Assembly: GCA_964403565.1 (NCBI GenBank)
Contig: CAYOFV010000001.1
Coordinates: 1 to 64,000, forward strand
Reading direction: 5' to 3'
Length of the DNA: 64,000 bases
Origin: Thioglobus_B sp964403565
GTDB taxonomy: Bacteria; Pseudomonadota; Gammaproteobacteria; PS1; Pseudothioglobaceae
The position numbers and the translations under genes were made by a program. The notes below the pieces were generated by a model, which was given only the letters and a program-made list of their open reading frames with translations, was not told the origin of the DNA and searched no databases. This document shows, one piece after another, positions 9,458 through 18,822 of this stretch (position 1 is its first letter; each line of letters opens with the position of its first letter).

Positions 9458-11419
9458 ATGGCAATAATTGAAGTTGCAATACCTGTACCGCTTAATAAAA
9501 CATTTGACTATATATCAGACGTTAAGGTGGATATTGGCGCACGCGTAAAGGTTCCGTTTGGTAGGAAAAAAGTTATCGGAGTTGTTCTTGATAATAAAGA
9601 GAAAAGCGAATTTGATAAGTTAAAAACTATTGAAGAAGTTTTAGATAATGAGCCAATTCTTGATAAATCGATTCTATATTTTTTATTCTGGGCTGCAAAA
9701 TACTACCATTATCCAATTGGCGAAGTGATATCAGCCGCTCTGCCAAAAAACTTAAGGATTGGAAAAGAAGCAATAATTAAAAAACCTTTAGGGCTTAGTA
9801 ATCAAACTACAAAGGCAGACTTTAAGATAACAGATGAACAAAAACAAGCAATTGAACAGATAATTGCATCATTTGGAACTTACCACGGATTTTTGTTACA
9901 TGGTGTTACTGGATCTGGAAAGACCGAAGTTTATCTAAACATTGCGCAAAAGGCACTTGATGAAGGCAAGCAAGTATTGGTATTAGTGCCAGAAATTGGT
10001 CTTACACCACAGATGGTGTCAAGATTTAACGATAGACTTGATACTAAGGTTGTAGCCATTCATTCGCAACTTAATGAAACTCAGAAACTTGATAGCTACT
10101 TACTGGCTAAAAATGGTGAAGCCGGTGTTGTATTAGGCACTCGCAGTGCTATTTTTGCACCAATGCCTAACCTAGGTTTAATTATTATTGACGAAGAGCA
10201 TGACGGCTCTTTTAAACAACAATCAACTTTTCGTTACAATGCTAGAGATTTGAGTTTTATCCGCGCTCGTCAAGCCAATGTGCCTTTGGTGCTTGGCACT
10301 GCAACTCCATCGCTTGAGATGTTAAAAAATGTGATGGATAACAAAATATCACGCATAACACTTACCAAGCGCGCAACTGGCGCAGTATTACCAAAAGTTA
10401 GTTTAATAGATATGCGCTCAAATTTTGACGGAGCAATATCAAAATTAATGTTGGAAAAAATGCGTCAATATTTGAATAAAGATAAGCAAGTTATGCTGTT
10501 TATCAATAGACGCGGGTATGCCCCAGTATATTTTTGTAAAAATTGCTCGTGGAAGGCGCAATGCAATCATTGTGAACAACCTGTGGTTTATCATCGCAAT
10601 ATTCACCGACTAAGGTGTCATCATTGTGGCAAAGAGACTATGCCAGTTAGCAATTGTCCTGAATGTGATTCACATGAACTTGAAGTACTGGGTTATGGCA
10701 CAGAAAGACTAGAAGAAACCCTAAATTCTCATTTTCAAGATGTCGACATAATTCGCATAGATCGTGACACTACACGACGTAAAAAATCATTTTCACAACA
10801 TTTAGATAAAATCAATTCTGGAAAGCCTTGCATAATTGTTGGCACACAAATGCTAGCAAAGGGACATGATTTTTCTAATTTAGCAATGGTTGGGATACTT
10901 GATGTTGATGTAGGTCTTATGTCAATTGACTTTAGAGCGACGGAACATATTGCACAACTCTTAGTACAAGTATCTGGGCGTGCCGGCAGAGCAAAAGACC
11001 AAGGTGAAGTGGTTATTCAAACTCGCTACCCTGATCATCAAATGTTTAATTATGTACTTAACTCACAATATACGAAATATGCATCGATACTACTAAAACA
11101 GCGTATGAGTAGCATAATACCCCCATTTGCTCATCAAGCACTTATCTGTGCTAATGCCAAAAACAAACAAAATGCCGAAGCATTTTTAAACGAAGCACTT
11201 GCGTTGATCGACAGCATTAAGGTAGATAACATTGAAAAATGGGGGCCGGTACCAGCGACAATTGAAAAAAAGGCTGATTATTACTACTTCAATCTATATC
11301 TGCAGTCAACCGATAGATCAGTATTACACCAGCTTTTATCAACTTTTAATGAGCATGTTAATAATTTAAAGCTTATTAATAAAGTTCGCTGGTACTTAGA
11401 TATTGATCCACAAGAGTAA
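9458..11419 (+). CDS. priA: Primosomal replication restart helicase PriA
   Basis: 653 residues, somewhat shorter than the ~730 of E. coli. An N-terminal DNA-binding region (AIPVPLNKTFDY) is followed by Walker A HGVTGSGKTEVYLNIA, DEEHD, and a zinc-binding insertion with eight cysteines between about residues 360 and 410 (CKNCSWKAQCNHC, then CHHC and CPEC). The helicase C-domain contains GTQMLAKGHDFSN and SGRAGRA. PriA recognises stalled forks and reloads the replisome. Its 3' end abuts the convergent MBL-fold gene. Confidence 0.95.
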   Translation: MAIIEVAIPVPLNKTFDYISDVKVDIGARVKVPFGRKKVIGVVLDNKEKSEFDKLKTIEEVLDNEPILDKSILYFLFWAAKYYHYPIGEVISAALPKNLRIGKEAIIKKPLGLSNQTTKADFKITDEQKQAIEQIIASFGTYHGFLLHGVTGSGKTEVYLNIAQKALDEGKQVLVLVPEIGLTPQMVSRFNDRLDTKVVAIHSQLNETQKLDSYLLAKNGEAGVVLGTRSAIFAPMPNLGLIIIDEEHDGSFKQQSTFRYNARDLSFIRARQANVPLVLGTATPSLEMLKNVMDNKISRITLTKRATGAVLPKVSLIDMRSNFDGAISKLMLEKMRQYLNKDKQVMLFINRRGYAPVYFCKNCSWKAQCNHCEQPVVYHRNIHRLRCHHCGKETMPVSNCPECDSHELEVLGYGTERLEETLNSHFQDVDIIRIDRDTTRRKKSFSQHLDKINSGKPCIIVGTQMLAKGHDFSNLAMVGILDVDVGLMSIDFRATEHIAQLLVQVSGRAGRAKDQGEVVIQTRYPDHQMFNYVLNSQYTKYASILLKQRMSSIIPPFAHQALICANAKNKQNAEAFLNEALALIDSIKVDNIEKWGPVPATIEKKADYYYFNLYLQSTDRSVLHQLLSTFNEHVNNLKLINKVRWYLDIDPQE

Positions 11420-12364
11420 TTAATCTAACGTGCGCTCAAGGTACAAATAAACCGCATAGGCGTTTCTTCTATTAGCTGCTTCAAATGCCACCTCATCAGC
11501 AAATTCAGACCAATCGATTGCATTGTAAGCTTCGTCAAATGGTGTCATTTCATCGACAGCTAAAGTTAAGTTTGCAAGTAGAAATTTGAGATAACGATAA
11601 GTTAAATCCATAGTTTCTTGTGGCTGATCTGAAGCACTGCCATGACCAGGAACAAAATACTCCATATCCATTTTCATAGCTCGATCAAGAGTTGCAATCC
11701 ATTTAACAATATCGGCATCGCCCACAAATGGAATACGGCCTTCAAAAATGATATCTCCACTATAAAGTGTTTGGTTATCAATACTGAGTAGTGACATATC
11801 ACCATTAGAATGCACTTTGCCGAAATAACTAATTAGAAATTTTTGCCCGCCTAATTCAAACTGAATGTCTTTATTAATAATTAGGTCTGGCTCAACTAAA
11901 TAAGTATTGGTATTTACCCAGGGATATAAAGACTTGCGCCGTGCATTTAATAAATTTGGTGCAGCTTCAGAATCTAAATATTCCCAAGCGCCTTTTGGCG
12001 CCCATATCTGCGCACCCTCTTCTTTAAATACTTGCAGTCCATAAATGTGATCGGCGTGATAATGACTAACAACAACTAGTTTAATTGGTTTGTCAGTAAC
12101 TTTTCTTATTTGCTCTAGCATTATATGTGCCAAAGCTGGAGTTCCAAGTGCATCAAACACCACCACTCCCTCATTGGTTACAACAAATCCTGCATTGGAA
12201 ATAAAACCTTCAAATTCAGTAGCAGCGCCAGACAAACCAGGAACATAATACGCACTGCCATTTACATTTTCTGTAATAACTTCAACACTAACCCCCTCAT
12301 ACTTCGCTGCATGAGAAAAAAACGAGATAAAACCTAAAACTAAAAGTATTAAAAATTTCTTCAT
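11420..12364 (-). CDS. Exported MBL-fold metallo-hydrolase
   Basis: 314 residues with a clear Sec signal peptide (about residues 1-19, MKKFLILLVLGFISFFSHAA). The metal site is complete: SHYHADHIYGL, the mid-sequence histidine in FGKVHSNGD, an acid in LYSGDIIF, and FVPGHGSASD. This architecture matches the SoxH-like and quinoprotein-relay MBL proteins of sulfur and methylotroph genomes. The substrate is unknown. It overlaps bioA by four bases on the same strand, which is probably incidental. Two further exported MBL proteins occur at 30593 and 31595. Confidence 0.8.
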   Translation of the reverse strand: MKKFLILLVLGFISFFSHAAKYEGVSVEVITENVNGSAYYVPGLSGAATEFEGFISNAGFVVTNEGVVVFDALGTPALAHIMLEQIRKVTDKPIKLVVVSHYHADHIYGLQVFKEEGAQIWAPKGAWEYLDSEAAPNLLNARRKSLYPWVNTNTYLVEPDLIINKDIQFELGGQKFLISYFGKVHSNGDMSLLSIDNQTLYSGDIIFEGRIPFVGDADIVKWIATLDRAMKMDMEYFVPGHGSASDQPQETMDLTYRYLKFLLANLTLAVDEMTPFDEAYNAIDWSEFADEVAFEAANRRNAYAVYLYLERTLD

Positions 12365-13599
12365 AAATCATCAACAATGTTTTTCATTGCACTGGTTATA
12401 GTTAATAACTCTTCATTGTTGATTACAAACGGGGGCATAGTGTAAAGTAGCTTTCCATATGGTCTTAACCAAACTCCAGAGTTTATTAACTGCCTTTGTA
12501 CTGATTCTACATCAATATTACTAGTTAATTCCAATACTCCGATTGCTCCTTTTACTCTTACGTCAGCTACATTTTTATTATCTATTAATGGCAATAATTC
12601 GGTTTTTAATATCTGCTCAATCCTTTTAATATCCTCTTGCCAATTAGAATCTAACAATAGATTTAAACTTGCATTAGCAACACTACATGCAAGTGGATTT
12701 GCCATAAATGTCGGCCCATGCATAAGTATGCCAACTACAGATGATATTTTTTCATTAGTTAAGGTTGCAGCAAGTGTCATATAGCCGCCAGTTAGAGCTT
12801 TGCCTAAGCATAGAATATCTGGAACAATATTTGCATGCTCAAGAGCAAATAGTTTGCCAGTACGACCAAACCCAGTAGCAATTTCATCAAGAATTAACAA
12901 AACATCGTACTTATCGCACAAGGATCTGGCTTCAAGCAAATAATTACTAGAGTAGATATTCATACCACCAGCGCCTTGTACTATTGGCTCAATAATCATT
13001 GCAGCAATACTATTATGATTTTCTTTTAAGGTGTTTTCTAAAGATTCTAATGCCTCAGTAGTGTTTTCAACTGTTGGGCGCATTACAAAGTAATGCTTAG
13101 CTAGATTATCTGCAAATAGATAATGCATACCATTTTCAGGGTCGCATACACTCATAGCACCAAAGGTATCACCGTGATAGCCACCAAGCGGAGTTATAAA
13201 CTTACTTTTTTGCTTATATCCTTTGTTGTACCAGTATTGCACAGACATCTTCATCGCAACCTCTACAGCAACTGAGCCGGAATCTGCGAAGAAGACTTTA
13301 TCTAATTTTTCTGGAGTTATGCTAACTAGAGTTTTGGCTAATTGTATAGCTGGATCGTGAGTTAACCCTCCAAACATTACATGGGAGACTTTATCAGCTT
13401 GATCTTTAATTGCCTGATTAAGTACAGGATGGTTATATCCATGAATAACACTCCACCATGAACTCATGCCATCAATTACCCGAGCATTATCTTCAAGGCT
13501 TAGATATACACCATCGGCAGATAAAACTTTATAAGTCTCTACCTTATTAGGAACACTGGCATATGGATGCCAAAGGTGATTGTGATCAAATGTATCCAT
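12361..13599 (-). CDS. bioA: Adenosylmethionine-8-amino-7-oxononanoate aminotransferase
   Basis: 412 residues. A class III PLP aminotransferase with HLWHPYASV at the N-terminus, GMSSWWSVIHGYNHP, GGYHGDTFGAMSVCD, LILDEIATGFGRTG and the PLP-lysine block LCLGKALTGGY. These together are diagnostic for BioA, which converts KAPA to DAPA in biotin synthesis using SAM as amino donor. The other bio genes are not in this window. Its stop overlaps the start of the MBL gene by four bases. Confidence 0.93.
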   Translation of the reverse strand: MDTFDHNHLWHPYASVPNKVETYKVLSADGVYLSLEDNARVIDGMSSWWSVIHGYNHPVLNQAIKDQADKVSHVMFGGLTHDPAIQLAKTLVSITPEKLDKVFFADSGSVAVEVAMKMSVQYWYNKGYKQKSKFITPLGGYHGDTFGAMSVCDPENGMHYLFADNLAKHYFVMRPTVENTTEALESLENTLKENHNSIAAMIIEPIVQGAGGMNIYSSNYLLEARSLCDKYDVLLILDEIATGFGRTGKLFALEHANIVPDILCLGKALTGGYMTLAATLTNEKISSVVGILMHGPTFMANPLACSVANASLNLLLDSNWQEDIKRIEQILKTELLPLIDNKNVADVRVKGAIGVLELTSNIDVESVQRQLINSGVWLRPYGKLLYTMPPFVINNEELLTITSAMKNIVDDL

Positions 13600-13657
13600 A
13601 GATTACATTTTACGCATGATATTTGTTATGCACACACAACTGTCATAACACACTAAA

Positions 13658-13678
13658 GAGGAAAGCCTTGCTTTCCTC
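13658..13678 (-). terminator. Hairpin, probable terminator of gph
   Basis: A perfect nine-base inverted repeat (GAGGAAAGC / GCTTTCCTC) with a three-base loop sits just after the gph stop on the minus strand. The following T-run is short, so termination may be moderate. Confidence 0.5.
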
Positions 13679-13682
13679 CAAA

Positions 13683-14351
13683 CTACAAATAGTCTTTTAA
13701 CTCGGCCATTGAATCAATCACTAAATCAGGGTTAGCATCACGTATATCCTCACCATGATTATAGCCATAAGACATGCAAATAATATCAAACCCTGCAGCA
13801 CGCGAAGCTTTAACATCGCTAATTGAATCTCCAAGCATTAATGAATCTTGCGGATCGATTCCAAAATGCTTTGCTGCATGTAGAAGTGGCAATGGATCAG
13901 GTTTTTTCTTTTCTAAAGTATCACCTGAGATTACAATTTCAAACTCATCAAAAATACCTAAATCTTTCAAAAGTGGATGGGTAAATTGTTCTGCCTTATT
14001 AGTAACACAACCAACTGTATAGCCCTGAGCTTTAAGATGTGCAAGACCTTCTTTAACCCCATCATAAAGGCAAGATCTACCTGAAGTGTTTTTAGCATAC
14101 AAATCCAAGAAAATTGGATAAGCTTCATCATAAGCTGCTTGATCAACAGCTCCTTCTAACTCGCCAGTAAGCGATCTTTCAACCAATTTTGGAACGCCAT
14201 TACCAACCCAGTGACGTACTTTTGCCTCACCCCAGGTATCTCTTCCTACGGCCTTCATAGTTTCATCAACGCAATACGCTAGGTCAGGAACACTATCAAC
14301 AAGCGTACCATCAACATCAATCATTATTAACTTTGGGTTAAATTTTTTCAT
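13683..14351 (-). CDS. gph: Phosphoglycolate phosphatase (HAD superfamily)
   Basis: 222 residues. HAD motif I MIDVDGTLVDSVPDL, motif II CVTNKAEQF, and motif III/IV KKKPDPLPLLHAAKHFG with MLGDSISDVKASRAAG are all intact. The cap-domain layout and length match Gph, which removes 2-phosphoglycolate. That role fits an organism with a Calvin cycle, where RuBisCO oxygenation makes phosphoglycolate, though Gph also serves DNA repair. It is divergent from proC. Confidence 0.88.
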   Translation of the reverse strand: MKKFNPKLIMIDVDGTLVDSVPDLAYCVDETMKAVGRDTWGEAKVRHWVGNGVPKLVERSLTGELEGAVDQAAYDEAYPIFLDLYAKNTSGRSCLYDGVKEGLAHLKAQGYTVGCVTNKAEQFTHPLLKDLGIFDEFEIVISGDTLEKKKPDPLPLLHAAKHFGIDPQDSLMLGDSISDVKASRAAGFDIICMSYGYNHGEDIRDANPDLVIDSMAELKDYL

Positions 14352-14406
14352 ATCTATATTACTTCTATGGGTAGAATATCTTTAAATTAAAAAACGAACT
14401 ATTGTA

Positions 14407-15234
14407 ATGCAAAACTCATCAACTATTGGCTTTATCGGCGCTGGAAATATGGCTTACGCTCTTATTTCCGGACTAATTAACAACGATTTTCCTGCTGAAA
14501 ATATTGCCGTTAGTGATTTGAGTAGTGAGCTATTATCCCAAAGAAAGACCGAGTTTAACCTTAAGGTTTTTACGGACAATACTGATCTGGTTAATAACTG
14601 CGATATTATTGTACTAGCAGTTAAGCCTCAAGTTTTGTTTGATGTTTGCGATCAAATTAAAAATGACATATCAGATAAACATTTAATAATATCTATTGCT
14701 GCAGGAATACGCTCACATGATATAAATCGTTGGCTCGGCAAAGGCAGGGCTATAGTGCGCACTATGCCAAATACTCCTGCGTTACTCGGCAAAGGTATTA
14801 CTGGTATGTTTGCCAATGAAGAGGTATCAGATGAACAAAAAACCAATTCTGAGGATATTATAAATGCTGTTGGATCATCAATCTGGGTTGAAAGTGAGGA
14901 TATGGTAGATGCTGTAACTGCTGTTTCAGGATCGGGTCCGGCTTACTTTTTCTTAATGATTGAATCAATGACTAAGGCTGGTATGGCACTCGGACTAGAT
15001 GAAGAATCTGCAAACAAACTAAGCATTGAGACCGCGCTTGGAGCTGCAATGATGGCAAAAAACTCTAGTGATAATGTATATGAATTACGTGCCAAAGTTA
15101 CCTCGCCAAATGGCACAACTCAGGCGGCAATTGAATCATTTCAAGATCAAGATTTTGAGGTGGTTGTATCTCATGCATTAAGAGCTGCATACGATAGAGC
15201 ATCAGAACTTGCTCAAGAGTTAGGAGATAAATAA
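14407..15234 (+). CDS. proC: Pyrroline-5-carboxylate reductase
   Basis: 275 residues. The Rossmann dinucleotide motif GFIGAGNMAYALISGL is at the N-terminus, VRTMPNTPALLGKGITGMF in the middle, and the signature AVTAVSGSGPAYFFLMIESM near residue 170, then LRAKVTSPNGTTQAAIE. ProC catalyses the last step of proline synthesis using NAD(P)H. It starts a forward run with a small membrane protein gene and the dsrS-like gene. Confidence 0.95.
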   Translation: MQNSSTIGFIGAGNMAYALISGLINNDFPAENIAVSDLSSELLSQRKTEFNLKVFTDNTDLVNNCDIIVLAVKPQVLFDVCDQIKNDISDKHLIISIAAGIRSHDINRWLGKGRAIVRTMPNTPALLGKGITGMFANEEVSDEQKTNSEDIINAVGSSIWVESEDMVDAVTAVSGSGPAYFFLMIESMTKAGMALGLDEESANKLSIETALGAAMMAKNSSDNVYELRAKVTSPNGTTQAAIESFQDQDFEVVVSHALRAAYDRASELAQELGDK

Positions 15235-15241
15235 ATTTTAG

Positions 15242-15640
15242 ATGCCATCATCTGTAGTATTTAAATTTAAACCCTCGTTTGCTCAACTATACATAATAAG
15301 TTTTTTATATTTGCTAGCATTAATTGTTGAATGGCTTTTTATTGATATTTTAGTAATTAATATAGCAATTAGCGCTTTACTTATTTATAAGTTCTACACT
15401 CATGCATTAGAAATATTAATACTTAATAATAATTCAATTACTCAAATACTGATTGACAATAGCTCCATAACCACTCATAGTAAAGACAACACCGTTAATC
15501 ATTACCCACAATTTATCAATGTTTTTAACTCTGCAAATCTATCGATAATTAGAATAAATAATAAATCAATTGTAATTTTTTCTGATTCTTTTGTAATTGG
15601 ATCGATGTCTAGCTTAAATAGGATATTAAACCAAAACTAG
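15242..15640 (+). CDS. Small membrane protein, possibly YgfX-like
   Basis: 132 residues. Two closely spaced hydrophobic helices (about residues 15-32 and 34-50) are followed by a soluble domain rich in isoleucine and asparagine, ending VIFSDSFVIGSMSSLNRILNQN. This two-helix hairpin with a C-terminal soluble part and an SDSF...R-L ending resembles YgfX/CptA, but the match is weak and from memory. It begins seven bases after proC and ends two bases before the dsrS-like gene, so the three are probably one operon. Confidence 0.45.
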   Translation: MPSSVVFKFKPSFAQLYIISFLYLLALIVEWLFIDILVINIAISALLIYKFYTHALEILILNNNSITQILIDNSSITTHSKDNTVNHYPQFINVFNSANLSIIRINNKSIVIFSDSFVIGSMSSLNRILNQN

Positions 15641-15641
15641 C

Positions 15642-16682
15642 ATGCTTAGCCCCGAAGACAGCCTAAAGCTGAATGTACTAATAACAACATCTATTGCCAT
15701 TCGTATAGACAGATACAAACTTGAAGTTGTTGGTCTAACAGAGTCTGGAAAAGAACAAACTATCGCCTTAAGTCCAAGCGGTGATTCTGATAACTATATT
15801 AATGAGGTAAAAAAACTCTTAGTTGCTAAAGTTTTAGGTGCTATGGGTGGCTACCCTTCTTACTTAAAACGCTGGTCACGCATGGGGCAAGTAAGTTCTT
15901 CTAATCTACAATCATTACTAAAGCTTGGCGAAATAGAGGCAGTTGTTGCTGTTGCAAACTCAGAAAAATTAAGCGATGAAATAGTTAGCTTAGCATGGTG
16001 GTGCGCTACAAATACAGACGAACAAGCTGAAATTGGCAGGTTTTTATTATCAAAAGACTTTGTAGTAAAACACCCTGTGGGCAGGCAAATTGCTGAGTAT
16101 CTACTTGAATTTTTACCATTTACTGATAACACTGAAGTATTAATTGATACCACGTATCTAATTTTGCAAGACGGTCTAGTTAGTGATGAAGTAAAAGAGA
16201 GAATTTGGCAACAAGGTCAAAGAAAAACTGCATTTTTAGTTGGGTTTATTGAGCGCTTGCACGGCAATCTACCAAATATTAACAATACAGTTGCTATCCA
16301 ATCTACCCATAAAGAGTTAGATATAGTTTCAACAGAACAGGCACAAATTTTGTTAAAAACCATACTACATATACTTAAGAAAATTAATCAAGAGTATGTT
16401 TTGTATCGAACACTTGAGATGCTTGGCAAATATCTTAAACACAATCTAATAACAACGACAGAAAGTATTGATAATCTTAACAATGAAGTAGAAAAAGCTT
16501 GCGTTACTATTGGTGATAATAATGAAAAAATTAAAGCTCGATTATTTTTAGCAGGGGTTAGTGAAAAACTAGTGGTTAGTTATATTTCTGCGCACAATTT
16601 AACCGGATCTGCTATTCGTAAAAAACTCTCAAATGTGCTTAATCCAATTCAAGATGCAATCAAGGTGCTAATTACACCTTAG
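15642..16682 (+). CDS. dsrS: Sulfur oxidation/reduction-associated protein DsrS-like
   Basis: 346 residues, soluble, no signal peptide, predicted mostly helical. The N-terminal segment SPEDSLKLNVLI, then AIRIDRYKLEVVGL and especially VLGAMGGYPSYLKRWSRMGQ and EAVVAVANSEKLSDEIVSLAWW, match my recollection of DsrS, a cytoplasmic protein from the dsr cluster of purple and other sulfur oxidisers. The biochemical role of DsrS is not clear. It is separated here from any dsrAB, dsrEFH or dsrC gene. The name is an inference from recalled sequence pattern rather than a search. Confidence 0.6.
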   Translation: MLSPEDSLKLNVLITTSIAIRIDRYKLEVVGLTESGKEQTIALSPSGDSDNYINEVKKLLVAKVLGAMGGYPSYLKRWSRMGQVSSSNLQSLLKLGEIEAVVAVANSEKLSDEIVSLAWWCATNTDEQAEIGRFLLSKDFVVKHPVGRQIAEYLLEFLPFTDNTEVLIDTTYLILQDGLVSDEVKERIWQQGQRKTAFLVGFIERLHGNLPNINNTVAIQSTHKELDIVSTEQAQILLKTILHILKKINQEYVLYRTLEMLGKYLKHNLITTTESIDNLNNEVEKACVTIGDNNEKIKARLFLAGVSEKLVVSYISAHNLTGSAIRKKLSNVLNPIQDAIKVLITP

Positions 16683-16701
16683 GCTTTAACTACCCTACAA
16701 T

Positions 16702-16863
16702 GGGGCTATTGAAGTCTAATTTATTTAATGAAAAATTAGAAAAAATTGACAAATTCAAATTTTTGCTTGTAGGCTCTAGCCTCTGAGTTAAAGGCAAAAG
16801 CAAAAATACAGAAGTTGGTAATTTTAACAATTTTTGGTAATTTAATTGGGCTTCAACAGCCCC
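16702..16863. repeat. Long imperfect palindrome overlapping the rsmE 3' end
   Basis: The 20 bases at 16702-16721 are a near-exact inverted copy of 16844-16863, which include the rsmE stop codon. Between them lie further nested pairs, for example ATTTTTGCTT and AAGCAAAAAT around a centre near 16782. The whole ~160 bases can fold back on itself. It lies between the convergent dsrS and rsmE genes. No other gene is visible in the gap. It may be a small non-autonomous element or a duplicated gene end. Confidence 0.5.
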
Positions 16864-17569
16864 ACAACAACTGCATATTTGCAAGTGCAGCTAATGATGC
16901 AGTCTCTGTTCTAAGTATCCTTTGCCCTAACAACAATGGCTTACAACCCTTGTCGATAGCTCTTTGTATTTCTAATGCACTTAAACCACCTTCTGGACCG
17001 ATTATTATTGCAGTTTTATCTATTTTTTCATAACTAAGTAAGGTCTTATCTGCACGATGGTGCAAAATAAAAGGATTATCTAAATTTAGATCAAGCACTT
17101 GGTCAAACGTATGAATATCAAACAATTTTGGCACAACTGATCTGCCAGATTGTTCACATGCATGCAAAATTATCTTTCTCCAATGCTCCAAGCGTTTTTT
17201 CACTTTATCGCCTTTTAATCTAACTACCGCGCGTTCACTATCCATAGGGATAATATTGTTAACCCCTAACTCAACAGATTTTTGCAAAATATAGTCCATT
17301 TTTTCACCCTTGGCAATACCTTGAACTAAAGTGGTATCAAGCTTTGATTCAGATGTGTTTTTTGTCTGTGCGATAATTTCAACCTCACAATCTTTTTTTA
17401 CTCTAACAACTTTAGCAACATAGTCCATCCCATCGCCATTAAACAAAACTATATCTCTACCTTCGGCAAAACGCAAAACTTTAAGCAGATGGTGTTTGGC
17501 ATAATCATCTAATAGTATGGACATACCTGGCGTTAGTTGTGTGTTTTGATACAGACGATGTAGTTTCAT
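16853..17569 (-). CDS. rsmE: 16S rRNA (uracil-1498-N3)-methyltransferase
   Basis: About 238 residues from the ATG at 17569, which gives the family start MKLHRLYQ; an upstream in-frame start would run into the pepP promoter. The SPOUT-fold signatures are present: KGEKMDYILQKSVELGVN, then CEQSGRSVVPKL, and the SAM-binding knot IIGPEGGLSALEIQRA with LLGQRILRTETASLAAL. RsmE methylates U1498 in 16S rRNA. The extreme 3' end lies in a palindromic element (16702-16863). Confidence 0.93.
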   Translation of the reverse strand: MKLHRLYQNTQLTPGMSILLDDYAKHHLLKVLRFAEGRDIVLFNGDGMDYVAKVVRVKKDCEVEIIAQTKNTSESKLDTTLVQGIAKGEKMDYILQKSVELGVNNIIPMDSERAVVRLKGDKVKKRLEHWRKIILHACEQSGRSVVPKLFDIHTFDQVLDLNLDNPFILHHRADKTLLSYEKIDKTAIIIGPEGGLSALEIQRAIDKGCKPLLLGQRILRTETASLAALANMQLLWGC

Positions 17570-17604
17570 GGTATCTTGTTGAACTTTAAGAATTCTTCGC
17601 GCTA

Positions 17605-18822
17605 ATGATACATCAAAAACGCAGAACCGCACTACTTGAACAACTTGACGATGATGCTGTAGTTATCATCTCCACCAATCAAGAACAATTGCGCAATGGC
17701 GATGTACACTTCCCTTTTCGTCCAGATTCAAGTTTTTACTACCTAACAGGATTTGAAGAGCCTGAATCTATAGCTGTAATCAGCAAAAAAAGTTTTACAA
17801 TATTTCTAAGAGAAAAAGACAAAAGTCGTGAGGTTTGGGATGGGGAAAGGCTTGGGGTTGATAGCGCATGTGAAAAACTAGGTGCAGATAACGCTTACTC
17901 TATTAAACAAGTTGATAAGTATTTGCCCAAGCTTATAGAAGAAAAATCCAATATTTATTTTGACTCTAAGTCAACAGATCTAGACAGAAAAATAACAAAA
18001 ACACTTATCAATATAGATATTAAAAGTGCATCTAAAGCAATTGGTGAGTTACGATTAATTAAAGACGATAAAGAGATATCTACCATCAAGCAGGCTTGCA
18101 AAATCACTGCCAAAGCCCATACATTAGCAATGAAAACAGCAAAGCCAAATATGCTTGAGTATGAATTACAAAGTGTTTTTGATATGGAGTTCACTAAGGC
18201 AAATACGCTACATGCATATATGCCAATTGTTGCAGGTGGAAAAAACGCATGCACTCTGCACTATATTAAAAATAACAAAAAACTAATAGATGGTGATTTA
18301 GTTCTAATCGATGCTGGATGTGAGCTAGATTGTTATGCAAGCGACATAACCAGAACATTTCCAATAAATGGTAAATTTTCTCAAGCACAAAGAGATGTCT
18401 ATCAAATAGTGCTTGATGCACAATACAAAGCAATAGAGTGTATAAGAGCTGGCAATAGAATTAATCAAATGCATGAAGCAGCTTCACAAGCAATTAAACA
18501 AGGATTAATGGAACTAGGGATTATCAAATCTGGTCATGAACTAACCAATCATTATATGCATGGCACTGGTCACTTTTTAGGCATGGATGTACATGATGTT
18601 GGAGAATATAAATCTGGCGATGATTACAAAGAATTTGAAGTTGGTATGATTACTACGGTTGAACCAGGCATTTACATTCGCGAAGATGATAAAATTGATC
18701 CGATTTATCATAATATCGGTATCCGTATTGAAGATGATGTTTTGGTTACTGATAACGGATGTAAAGTATTAACCGATGCCGTAGTTAAAGAAATTAAAGA
18801 TATAGAGAGTTTGATGAAATGA
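17605..18822 (+). CDS. pepP: Xaa-Pro aminopeptidase
   Basis: 405 residues. The N-terminal aminopeptidase-P domain (RRTALLEQLDDDAVVIISTN, FRPDSSFYYLTGFEEPE) is followed by the pita-bread fold with metal ligands in LIDAGCELDCYASDITRTFP, HYMHGTGHFLGMDVHDVG, TTVEPGIYI and GIRIEDDVLVT. The enzyme removes N-terminal residues that precede proline. It is the first gene of the run pepP-trpD-orn-ispE and overlaps trpD by four bases (ATGA). Confidence 0.93.
   Translation: MIHQKRRTALLEQLDDDAVVIISTNQEQLRNGDVHFPFRPDSSFYYLTGFEEPESIAVISKKSFTIFLREKDKSREVWDGERLGVDSACEKLGADNAYSIKQVDKYLPKLIEEKSNIYFDSKSTDLDRKITKTLINIDIKSASKAIGELRLIKDDKEISTIKQACKITAKAHTLAMKTAKPNMLEYELQSVFDMEFTKANTLHAYMPIVAGGKNACTLHYIKNNKKLIDGDLVLIDAGCELDCYASDITRTFPINGKFSQAQRDVYQIVLDAQYKAIECIRAGNRINQMHEAASQAIKQGLMELGIIKSGHELTNHYMHGTGHFLGMDVHDVGEYKSGDDYKEFEVGMITTVEPGIYIREDDKIDPIYHNIGIRIEDDVLVTDNGCKVLTDAVVKEIKDIESLMK

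Noticed and set aside
16690..16884. Minus-strand frame through the palindrome and rsmE end
   Set aside because: It reads the inverted repeat and an out-of-frame part of rsmE; codon pattern is not protein-like.
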